A stretch of 64,000 nt of DNA from Glebionis coronaria (Eukaryota; Streptophyta; Magnoliopsida; Asterales; Asteraceae): the NCBI GenBank assembly GCA_025667525.1, contig JANFOE010000190.1, forward strand, positions 2,048,501 to 2,112,500, written 5' to 3'. The position numbers and the translations under genes are program-made. Each line of letters begins with the position of its first letter. The stretch's first letter is position 1. Below, in pieces: positions 48,489 to 59,193 of the stretch. The notes under the pieces are model-generated. The model was given only the letters and a program-made list of their open reading frames with translations. It searched no databases and had not been told where the DNA came from.

Positions 48489-49128
48489 ATTTACATAGCG
48501 TGATTTTTATGACGACACGCTAATTTAGATTGGCAAATTGTTTGTCGGGTTCGCGACTCGTTGTTTGTTATAGTAAGGTAGCAATGTCATGCGGCTAGTA
48601 ATAATCCAATACAATCCAATGTAATCCAAATATCCAATATGATACGATGCCATTAACGATAATATTGAGACTACGGTATTATGGACGGTTTAAGATGTAT
48701 GACTTGATTTATATATATATATATATATATTGCCTGACTAGCAATACGAGGACTCACTTCTGATATTATACTTGTGTTCTGCTTTCTATAACTGTTTTAT
48801 GTAACGGTTTTATTAAACTCTATGAATTCACTCGACATTCGCTGATATGATTTTCGCATGTTTTATCTCAGGTGCTTGAAGGTAACTAGGATGGAGATCG
48901 ACTATGATGGCCCACATAATAAAATTATTCATTCGATCTATGTTTTGTAAACTTTACGATTGTGAAACTTGGAGACCTGATGTAAACTTAAAACATTTAT
49001 TCAAATGAATGTATGTTAAACCTTGTACAACCATTTTTATGTGTTGTCTATGAATTGAGTTATTGTGCTATCCCGTAACACTCTACTGACCTTTCCGCAG
49101 ACCCGATACGAAATTTTAGAGTGTTACA
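48489..49128 (+). mobile_element. LTR Y, right part with its 3' end
   Basis: Continues LTR Y after X and matches 3316-3832, then runs on to the LTR end. Near the end TTTCCGCAG and the final GAGTGTTACA correspond to the ends of the B and E families. No primer site follows, so Y is a solo LTR or the 3' LTR of an element left of the window. A TA microsatellite is near 48711-48731. Confidence 0.78.
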
Positions 49129-49130
49129 AA

Positions 49131-50565
49131 CTACAACTTGATCTTGAACTTGTTCCACTCAGTGCCCGTCTGCCACCTGCAGAGAACAATTCTCGTCTGA
49201 AAGACGACTTTGATCCATCTCTTGCAGCCTTCAAAGTCGCAATGGATATCTCGGACATGTCACCGATAAAGGATGCCTTACGAGCTACAGCATCAGTTCT
49301 TGAAGTCTATATGCATGAGTTTTGGGCAACAACGTCAATCTCACAGGACATACAACTATCAAAGAGGAATATCACCTTCATGCTCAACAACAAGAAAATG
49401 ATGCTTGATTTTAGTCACTTCAGGCAATTGTTCAAGTTCCCTAGGTTAGAAAAAGGAGAAATGTATGTGCCTAACCCAGAGACAGATGAAATGCTTAGAG
49501 TAATTAGAGCTCTAAACTATGAGGGTGAAATTCTTAATTTATCTCAGTTTAACACTTCAAACATCGGGCAACCGTGGAAAGTAATTTTCACTATCATCAT
49601 CAAGTGACTCACTTCAAAGGCTCGTGGATCAGACGCAATGAGACCCCCTCAGGCTCATGTATTTTGGGGACTCTACACTGGAGCTAAAGTGGATTATGCA
49701 CTATTACTTTGGGAAGAATTCTACTATCAATTCACAAGCACCAAGAATAAGTTTTCGCATCTTCCATTTCCACAGTTCACAAAGCTCATAATCAATCATT
49801 TCACAAAGAGTGACCCAGCAATTGATACTCGTGGGAAGTTTTTCTACCATACGCAAGATAGAGACTATGTGATGGACCATATGACTACTGATAATCAATT
49901 TACAAAGTACTCACTACGTCCAGCTCTCGTGCCCGATGTACTGATCAATAAAGGGATTAAGGAGAGTTAACCATACAAAAGGATGCTCAGGGACATTGAA
50001 GCACAAATGAAAAGAGCAAACGCCGTTCCTTTTGATCAGCAAACCGGTGAACAGAAGAAACGGACAGCCAAGCGCCAAAAGACTTCTTCATCCAAAGTTA
50101 AAAGCAAAGGGAAAGAGCAACTCTATGATGAAGATGACGAAGAAGAAGATGAGATGATCAGAACTGATGACGAAGAGCAAGAGCCTAGAAAAAAGGCAAA
50201 TAAGCCAAAGAAAAACAAAGGTAAAGAAAAACGTGTTGATGAAGATGAACCAGTCCAAGAAACTATCTTTCAAGACAAACAGTTGCGTCTCACCCTTAGG
50301 CAGAGCAGAGAGGAGGCTTTTGCAAAATCCAAGGGTTTAGGCTCCACACCAGCTGGTCACTTAGATGAATTTGGCAACCCTGATGAAGACACTAACCTTT
50401 ATGAAGACCCTAATGATGAAGAAGTTGGTACATTTAACTTTGAAAGCCTTGAGCATAGTGAGGAGGGTGGTGGCAGTGACAACACAGAAATAGAAGCATT
50501 GTACTATGATGTTAATATCAACACATCATTACCGGCAGCAACTTGCACTATGATTTCAGAAGATG
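49131..50565 (+). pseudogene. Accessory retrotransposon ORF remnant
   Basis: One reading frame, open except for in-frame stops TGA 49605-49607 and TAA 49968-49970, and cut at both ends by LTRs Y and Z. The first part (MHEFWATTSIS, LNNKKMMLDFSHFRQLF, IGQPWKVIFT) and the second (HVFWGLYTGAKVDYALLLWEEFYYQF, FPQFTKLIINHF) resemble a protein family common in Asteraceae genomes, usually linked to retrotransposons and without known function. The C-terminal third is low-complexity, lysine- and acid-rich (SSSKVKSKGKEQLYDEDDEE), likely disordered, with possible nuclear-localising basic clusters. Family recognition is from memory of the motif layout, not a search. It is not functional as read here. Confidence 0.65.
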
Positions 50566-53313
50566 TGTAAAACCCGCATGCTTTTACCATGAATAGTACC
50601 CATTAGATCGTACGTATAAGATTAGAACTTTCCTTTTATAGCATGTTTACGTTCACGAATAAGAATTTTAAGTATTACGTACGTGTTAGAACACGATAAG
50701 TATTAATTACGTATGAACACACGATAATTATTCAAATAATAATTATAATCACGAACATGCGATCTTCAAATCATGAACGTAATTTAATCACGAGCTAATA
50801 TTAATTACGTATTTATATATTTATTACGAACACGAATAAATATATTGAGTCACGATCGATAACTAATTAAATTACGTAAACTACGTAACACGTAATCACG
50901 AGCATTTAAACGATTATTATTATTACGTATATTTAAAATAACACGACAAGTAATTACGTAATTAATATTACGTTAAACACGCATGAGAATAACTGTGAAA
51001 TTCACGACATTTTAAATATACGAACACGTGTACGTTTTATTAAACAATTAATACAAACGAATAGGGAGAAAGTTTAAGGGTCGTTTTAGACAAGAATAAA
51101 AGAAGGAAGGACTTGGGCTCAAGGCCCAAGTGTGCTTGGTTGGCCATGTAAACAAAAAAAAGACGGGCAGGGAGGAATGTTTTATTTTGGACAACACTTT
51201 AACATTCCAAAACCCTAAATCCAAAAAGCATCCGTCTCTTCTTCTCCTTGCTTCTCCTCCGCCGCGACCTACACCAAAGAAACAAGCAAGAATCATGGCT
51301 TCTTAATCCAAGAACATCAAGGATTGCTTTCGTCTTTGATATCCTAAACCCTAAAAAACGCAAGTAAGTAAAACCCTAATTCGGTTTCTATGTTCTTTCT
51401 TGTATTTTATATTGAATCCGATTTTAAGGGTAATTAAAAACATGTCCAAACTGTAAAATTAAGAAGGGATTCGTTTTTAGGGGTGTTGTGTTAGTTTTGG
51501 CACACAAACCGATACACTCATGTGTCTCGGTGGTACTTTATTCCCACAGCCGCAACCCTAATGAGGGTGTTGGCTTGGTTTTGTGCTGACGGTGGTATCC
51601 GGCGAGCAAGCAGGGGGAAACCACTGGCTGCGGCCAGTGGTACGCTTAGCCTAACAGTGGGAACCGAGAGCTTATGCTCTCGGTGGGATAATAAACACAG
51701 GCAGGGGGAACCGGCTGTTGCCGGTGGCACCATCACCACTGCCAGTGGAAACTGGCAGTGAAAGGGGTTGTTTGGTTTTGGGTTTATGAACAGGGTTAAG
51801 GGAGCGTTTGGTTGGAAGTTTAATAGACGAATTAAGGGGCTGTTTGGTTCGGCTCATTTGTAAAACACAATACGAGTTTCACGTTTAAATTAATAAGACA
51901 CGGATTCGGTTTTCGACTCATTTTAATAAAATAATACAAGAGTACGTGTTATTATTTTTAAAAGTTAATTAGCTTTACATGTATATTAATTTAGAAGGTT
52001 ATTAAATTAATAAAACATGACTTATAATTACAAGATTTTTATTTGCAAGTTTAATTAAATTAATTTGACTTGTTACTAATTAATTTAATTACATCATGAC
52101 TTAGGTTATTATTATTAATTATTATTATTAATTATTATTATTAATACATTGATAGTTTAACCTAAGTATTTATATTCCATTAGATCTTATAATTAATTAA
52201 TTATTAAAACTATGACTATAATTAATTAATTAACATGACTTAGGTTATATTATTAATAATTAATAATACATGTTTTAACCTAAGTATTTTACCTTATTTA
52301 ATTAAAAACATGATATATTTAATTAAATACTTTCAACCTATAGTTTATTTAAATTTACATGTAATATTAATAAACTATACTTTATAAATACATGACTTAG
52401 AATAATAATCAGAAAACACTTAAGCTTATATAATTAGCTTATTTAACCAGCTTATATCTAATTATGGAAACTTTCTATTTTTAGAAACTTATTTAATTAA
52501 GGCAGCTAATCTATTTATGGAAACCTTATATTTTTAGAAACTTATCTATTTTAAGCAGTAATTCTATTTTTGGAAACTTTCTATTTTCGGTAACTTTCTA
52601 TTTTTGGAAACTTTCTATTTTAGGAAACCTGCTATTTTTAGGAAGTTACTTATTATTACACGGCAAGTATAATAATACATGAAATACAAGTAATACTTAA
52701 TCATATTAGACAGAATATAAGACAAACAGATTATAAAGCTTAAAATGGTAGAACATGACATGAACTTATAAAACAAGCTAAGACATGATATAAAACCAGT
52801 TACGTATTTAGTAATCAGATACTCATACACGTATGTATTTATGTAGCATTAGTGATACCTAAGTAGGACTCTTCCATTCGTCTTCTTCGTTCACTGGACA
52901 TAAGGTACGGATTCCCGTCCTTTCAATATGGACATTCTTTCCTTATTAGGATTCCCCGTATGCAGCCAACTGTTTTCTCGTAGAATAAGTTTATATGTTT
53001 GACTTGCTTATGTTTAATTTAGAATACCTATAGCCATATACATACATGACCACTTTCACCTAGTTATGGAGGTACCATAACCATAACATTAGAGGCACTG
53101 ATGTTATGACTTCACCATGGCGGAGTGATTGCTCGTGGCGTCCCTTCAGCTTTTGGCCATATTATTATATTTATCATGTGGGGCGTATGGGTGCATCCTA
53201 GTTATATGTTTTCAGCAGATTTCTTAGTGTGAATGTGGTGTGTGCCTTGCATCCTTCACAAGGAGCTGATCCCTCCTACCCAAACGAGTATATTAAATTA
53301 GAGGCATCCCCTC
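50566..53313 (+). mobile_element. LTR Z, left part (long LTR, non-coding)
   Basis: Begins TGTAAAACCCGCATG immediately after the accessory ORF (TGTGTAAAACCC at 50564 is an alternative start). It has the layout of the other long LTRs here: an AT-rich upstream part, a leader-like pyrimidine-rich part near 51230-51300, a donor-like CAAGTAAGTA near 51360, a stem-loop cluster at 51512-51760, then a very AT-rich part with ATTATTATTA runs (52105-52145). Its end is not seen because element F is inserted at about 53314. Sense is inferred from the leader. Confidence 0.6.
51512..51760 (+). repeat. Cluster of stem-loops with four-base loops in LTR Z
   Basis: Six short inverted repeats, each with exactly four unpaired bases: loop TCAT at about 51518-51521 (one arm mismatch), ACCCT-AATG-AGGGT 51555-51568, CCACTGGC-TGCG-GCCAGTGG 51621-51640, CCGAGAGC-TTAT-GCTCTCGG 51664-51683, CCGGC-TGTT-GCCGG 51711-51724, and a perfect ten-base stem (arm CACTGCCAGT, loop GGAA) 51737-51760. 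Linkers GGGTGTTGGCTTGG and GGGGAAACC recur between them. Confidence 0.8.
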
Positions 53314-56300
53314 TGATGTAGTGTTTTTACTACTCTTTAGGAAAAGAGAGCAAAAGTGGCAAGTATTAAGTATCGGTTTAGGAAAACCAAGCACTAATGA
53401 CCAATTAAGTTCAAGTTCGTTTCCCAAGGAGGCTTAGTGTGTGTGTATTGAAATGATTATCTTTGTGATTATATTGAGAAAAAGAAAAGAAGAAATGAGA
53501 TTAGAAGAGAATGACGGTTACGACGACGGATTAAACTAAGACGAAAAGGTCGATCACGTAAAACCGTAAAAAGTGCAAAAATTAAAATTTTAACCTAAAA
53601 ATTCTTAAAAATTACTAAAAATCCACAATAATATTCTAAGAGTTTACAAAAAATCCAAACTTGCTAAAACCTTTTAATTAATTAGATAATGACTTTTTAA
53701 TGCTAATTAAAGCCCTAAAAATCAAAATTAATTATTAAAATGCCCTAAACAAGATTTTAAAGTTTGTAAACCTCAAAAATACTCTAATTAAGCTAAAAAG
53801 TATTTTTTCTTAAATTTTAAAACCAAATAAAACTATTTTTAAACACTTAAAAACTATTAAAATCAATTAAAGCTTAAATTAATTCTAAAAAATAATTGAA
53901 AAGCCCTAAAAATATTTGGAAAGTTACAAAATTCCTAATTAAGTGTCTACAATCTAGGAAAATATAAAAACTTAAAAAATCAGACTTTTAATTTTTAATA
54001 ATAAAATAATATTAAAATATTCAAAAAAATTCAAAGTTTATAAAAAAATTCTAAAAAATTACCAATAATCTAGAATAATGTAACTAAGACAGAAATGCAA
54101 TCAAAAGTTTCCAAAACCTTTTTAATAATTTAATATTAATTTCTAAAGTTGGTTAAAAACCCTAAAATCATAAAAAAATCAAAAATAAGTTAAATTGAAA
54201 ACTTTATTAGTTGTAAACCTCAAAAATATAATTAAAAACCTAAAAACTATTTTTCCAGATTTTTAAAATACCTTTTCCTATTTTTTTATTTACTTTTCAA
54301 AATTTAAACTAAAAATAATCCTAGAAAATTAAATAAACACGTGAAAAATAAACTTTTTGAACCAAAAAGTCCTAAACCTAGATAAGAACAAAGGAAAAAT
54401 GCTAGGTTGTAAAAATCTAAAAGGAATAAGCTGAAATCAGCTTATAAGTAAGCTGTTAAGTTAAATAAGCCAAAAACAAATACTCCTTAAGTAATTAAAG
54501 TTCCAAGTGATAACCAGTCAAAGACCCTAGGGCAACTGGTTATCACGTTGGAGTGTGAGAGGAGTGGCGCAGGTTCGAGTCCTGGCTACGTCCTTTTTGT
54601 AAAAACTTTTTTTTTAACTTTAAATACACAAAAACAGTAACCTAAACTTAATCTAAAACACACTTTAAATCAAAAACAGGCTAGAATCAAGCTACTAAGA
54701 TCAAATCAATGCCCAGTTAGGCATTGTGTTAACTGATGAACACACAAGTACAAAAAACGTATCTTCACAAGTGAAGAAAGAACAAAAGGGCTTGATCAGT
54801 GATATTTGTTGCTGTTTGATGGACAATGGGGGCACCCCTACACTCAGTTTGAGTGTAGGGAGTCAAATATAGCACAAAAAACACAAGTCAATCACTCAAA
54901 TCAAGCTCAAAATGCATATGAATGTTAATGATGAAGCTTATGCAGGTCTGGTGACTGTTTACTGAATTTACTTGCATAAAAATGATTTTCAAATGCCACA
55001 AACTTGCATATAAGTTCACCCAATCACATAAAACAGATACACAATCCTACTTAAGCCTAATATCTAATAATGAGCAAGATTTGATGCACAAATTTTCACA
55101 AAATCAGGCAGAAAAGGCATTTTATTGTTTTGAGCTACTTTTCCAAATTTTTATCATGCAACTTGTTTTATACTCGACCAAAATGAAACCTAAATACTTA
55201 TATCACCTAATAATATCCTAATGAGTGTGTCAAACAGATTTTTAAGCAAGATTAGTGTCTATTACCCCAACTTAATCCCTGATCCAAACACCCCTTAAAA
55301 TTCAGAAACTCACTTTTTTCAAACCAAATCAAATCAAACTCAATCCAAATCACTTGTAAATTAATCTAACATGCATATAACATCAAGAAAAACATGAACA
55401 AACATATAAACTAGCATTCAAACAGATTTCATGCATTTTCCACAAAATCACACAAATCATAATAAAAACTTGAAAACAAGAGATTCAAGGTTTATACCTT
55501 GTGGGACCCACATCCAGGCCCCACTATGGCAGCAAAGCCATCTCCCATCAGCTTATAGCTGGGCTATTGGCTTATAGGAACAAGATAGCTAGTAGAGATG
55601 CTAGTGGTGGTCACAAAGACACACACACCCAATGTGTCTTCAAAAAAAGATGGGATATTATGAACCTGCTAAGAAAGGAAGTAAATAAAAGGGTGAGCTG
55701 TTCACAAGTCCAATAAGCTAATAAGCCAGCTTATCAGTTAAGCTGCATATGGCTTATTAGACAAAAAATGAAAAAAAAACTGATTTTTTTGGTTTTATGA
55801 AAATCTTGACAATAATTAAATCAACAAACCAATTGAGTTTCACTTGAGCTTGATATTCAACAAGAATATCAGGCTCATATGATCAACTTAATAAGCTTGG
55901 ACAGTAACTTAAGAACTAAATAACTTGAATTTTCAAAAGTAAACATGGACTAAAAATGAGGTTTCAACTTAAAAACTTAAAGATGCAATGGAAAAGTAAA
56001 TGGCTCTTGTTCTTTTTTCGTCACAACAAACACCAATTTCATTCAACTTGAAAGGGATTTACACTTGCTTGACCAAGGAAAGAAAAAACAAGAACAGAAC
56101 TAAACTAAGTCCTATGAGGCCTTTATATAATAGGCTTACAAGAATTCTAGAAGCAAAAGGAACAAGTAAAACCCTAATGTATGATTTCCCTCAAATGCCC
56201 TTTGAGTCCTTTTGAAGATTCGTTTTTTTTTTAATTGGTCAAGAGCCCATGTGATGATCTTTTGGCTGTATGTTGATGCAAGCTGGATAAAGATGATCTT

Positions 56301-57362
56301 GGCCATCAAAAGGAGTCATTGAGAACACGAAAATGTTATGAGTCGTTGATCATCTGTCCTCAGTTTGTCTTCAAGCTCAAGTATGGGTCAGGGGAGGGTT
56401 TGAGAGCCATGTGGGGATGAGGGTGACGTTTTTGGGAGTTGGGTTTGGGTTTAGGTGAAGTTAAATTGCCAATCTGGAAAAGTTGGGGTAAAAACCCTTT
56501 GTTTTGTAGATTTTAGGATTAGGGTTTATGTGGGTTATGAACATGGGATTAAGGGTGTTTAATCTGTTTTGGGTAATGGTTTTATTTGAAAAAGTGTTTT
56601 AGTGGGAAAAGATACTGATTTAATAATCAGTATTTAAGAGATTGGGTGGAAATCTGAGGTGGAAGGAGAATGGAGTGTGATTGGTGGATGGTGGTGACGT
56701 GGAGGATGCTGGTTGGGTGGGGAGAGTTGTGTTGTCTGGCAGAAATGGTCCCCCAACTCTCTTCATATCTTCATGTTGTAATAAACAGCCAAAAACCAAA
56801 TTCCCTTTGTTATATGTTTAGGCAACTTGTCAAATTTAGCCCAAATACTTTACAAACTTGTTTCAAGGACTTCTTGTGTAATTTCTTCATTCTTCAAGGA
56901 CTGAACTTGTCATGTCTTCATCCTTTAGGGTTTTGACTTGTTTTTTGACTTCTTGGAGGACCAATATTGACAATTTAGTTTTGTTGAGGGACTAAATTTG
57001 CCAATTCTTCAAAGTTAAGGGTCCTTTTTGTAATTTTGACAAACTTTAGGGACCAATCTTGTAATTATGAAGATACAAGGTTATAAAGTGTCAATTCTTC
57101 CATATTGGAGGACCCTTCTTCATAATTCTTCAAATCTTCAAGGGTTTTCTTTGGAAAATTCATCATTAGGGCTTGGTTCATTGTGCGGCTTTGTTTCCCG
57201 TGTTTGTTTTTGTCTGATTCTTGTGATCTTTTGTCATTTTCTCAATATCCGTACCTAAAATACACAAGCAACAAACACAAGCATATATTTGGCATTTTTC
57301 ATGATATTTAATGCATTTTAAGCCTAATTTGGACGATGAGACTATGTAAAAAAGCAGTCTCA
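53314..57362 (-). mobile_element. Element F 3' LTR (Athila-like, minus strand)
   Basis: About 4.05 kb, bounded on the right (its sense start) by TGAGACTGC after the polypurine tract, and on the left probably at TGATGTAGTG (sense end CACTACATCA). The right boundary is well supported; the left is inferred from TG/CA and a sequence change, and the target duplication cannot be checked because the 5' end of F is not in the window. It holds AT-rich DNA, repeated AGGGACCAA-type stretches (56935-57060) and a tRNA-like segment at 54507-54600. Open frames inside are not supported as genes. Confidence 0.65.
54507..54600 (+). repeat. tRNA-like segment with Pol III boxes and a hairpin
   Basis: An A-box-like TAGGGCAACTGG (54528-54539), a perfect B box GGTTCGAGTCC (54572-54582) and a TTTTT terminator (54594-54598) are spaced as in a tRNA gene. 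The D-arm part GGTTATCACG resembles tRNA-Val. Acceptor and anticodon stems do not pair well, so it is not a working tRNA; a tRNA-derived SINE head is likely. GTGATAACCAGT (54507-54518) pairs perfectly with ACTGGTTATCAC (54535-54546). Confidence 0.55.
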
Positions 57363-57377
57363 TCACTCCCCCATACT
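57363..57377 (-). promoter_or_regulatory. Element F polypurine tract
   Basis: Minus strand AGTATGGGGGAGTGA directly before the LTR start TGAGACTGC. Confidence 0.7.
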
Positions 57378-59193
57378 AAACCATTGCCGTGCCCTCACGC
57401 AATGCTAGAATAAAGTATCGTAGCATCTCCAAAATTCATTTTTATTCAGTTTTATTGAATGATAAACAAGCTACACTACTACTATTACTACTACTTGTGT
57501 TTTAGACATAATGCATGATTTTCATCGCAAAATGGGACGTTTAGGTTCATAGAATAAGAACACGTGAATGCTTCGTTAGAAATAATTTCATCGTCCTCGA
57601 TTTTCACCCCAATTCCATGCCAAGCGTGCAACGAGATCATTGTCATTATAAGTTAGTAATGCTAACACTACTCATATGCCCTAATCACGTACTTATTCTC
57701 CCATTATTCCTAAGTTGTATCTCTTATATTTTATTTTGTCTTGAATGTTTCACGAGGATACGTTGTTTGACTTATGCGATAATAGATATTTAGGTCTAAA
57801 AATAGAGTCCTAACGGTGTAACTAAGATAATCAAATCAATAACCCCTCCTAATAGACAACGATGTCAAAAAATTAAGTTGACAAGAAGAGTCGATAACCA
57901 CGGTTTTATAACGGTTTTGAACATGAGACTTATTACCAAGACTTTTATATGCCCCCTAACGGAAGGGCCTTATTATCTTTGGTTTACCTCCATCTTTTAT
58001 TCAACTTCGCCATGAAGCTTTTATTATGACTTCGGTCTTGCCTTGCCTTTTATTATCCGCCTCATCGGTGGTTTTATTAGCCAAAGACGTATATCCTCAC
58101 GCTAAGGCAAATTTTGGATCTTTCAAGCTTCGAAGATTATGGCTTGATTCACTTTCAATTTTGCATAGATTTTTCGGCCTTGTGGGGCTTCAAATTGTTT
58201 CCTTGATTTAGGTGAGCACTTGAAATCTTATTATTGGGTGAAGCTTTTGATTATTCGGGTGCCAATACTTCAAAACCATGACGCTGGCGATACCTTAATG
58301 TCTTCCCAATTTAATTACACGGAAGCTACTAGAAAAGACTAGAAACCCAACAATCCTAACTAAACCGCTAAGTCAATATTTATTAAGCAAAAAAAATATT
58401 TACATGCGAAGGGAGAATAGGCAAACAACGAGAACACATGAGTTTTTGAAAGAATACGAGTACTCTACGTTTAGCATAGTAACTTATAATTAACCCTATC
58501 ATTTCTCGTCCTCATTTAAGAGACTTAGCCTAATGTATAGTTAAGGAATCAAAACTAAGTGCTCAACACGCACGGTCGAGTCAAAAATTACTCTTATTCT
58601 CGCCATCGGAAAACCTACATTCGTGTGTTCAAACACTTATAAAACATGAGAAAAATTTTAAAATTTGGCCATTTTTGCCTTATTTTGCAACAAAACGATA
58701 AACAAAAAGATAAACTTTGGAAAGCGTGAAGGTTTGGCAAGGCAAGTATCTATTCACCCCCCATACTAAAGTTAAACATTATCCTCAATGTTTCGAGTCT
58801 AGGGGTGCAAACACCCCCATACTAGAGACGTAGTCGAATGCCTAATCTAGCATGGAAAGGGTGTAACTAATAAATTAATAGCCGTTTATGAACTGTGCTA
58901 ATAACCTATGGTTAGAATAATCAAGGATATATCATGGATATTGAGAAAGTCTTCAAATCAAACGATCGAGTGCTCCCATAAAACGAACACGAGAGGCTCC
59001 AATCGTGAAGATCATGATCATCTTAAGTCCACAATTCACAAACAACCACGGAACAAAGGTTGGAAGGGCACAAATCCCCACACGTTACTACATTAGAAAG
59101 CGATAATATGTACATAGGATAAGCATGGGACTCCCCCACGAGGCACCTCGTTTTTGATTACCAAGTCATGAGCTCGACTCGATCCCCTCAATA
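57378..59193 (-). other. Element F 3' non-coding region
   Basis: 1.8 kb between integrase and PPT with no env-like frame. Its stretch 57640-57780 matches X at 39180-39370 in inverted orientation. The hairpin AAACATT...AATGTTT (58774-58793 on the + strand) lies beside the C-run 58756-58762, equivalent to the X hairpin and purine tract at 25438-25476. Confidence 0.7.

Noticed and set aside
51220..51370. Interstitial telomere repeat
   Set aside because: Only scattered CCCTAA words in a leader-like region, with no tandem array.
51518..51761. Coding ORFs on both strands over the hairpin cluster
   Set aside because: Both strands are open because GC-rich palindromes lack stop codons; no protein similarity is seen.
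54520..54600. Functional tRNA gene
   Set aside because: Acceptor and anticodon stems do not pair; only the Pol III boxes are convincing.
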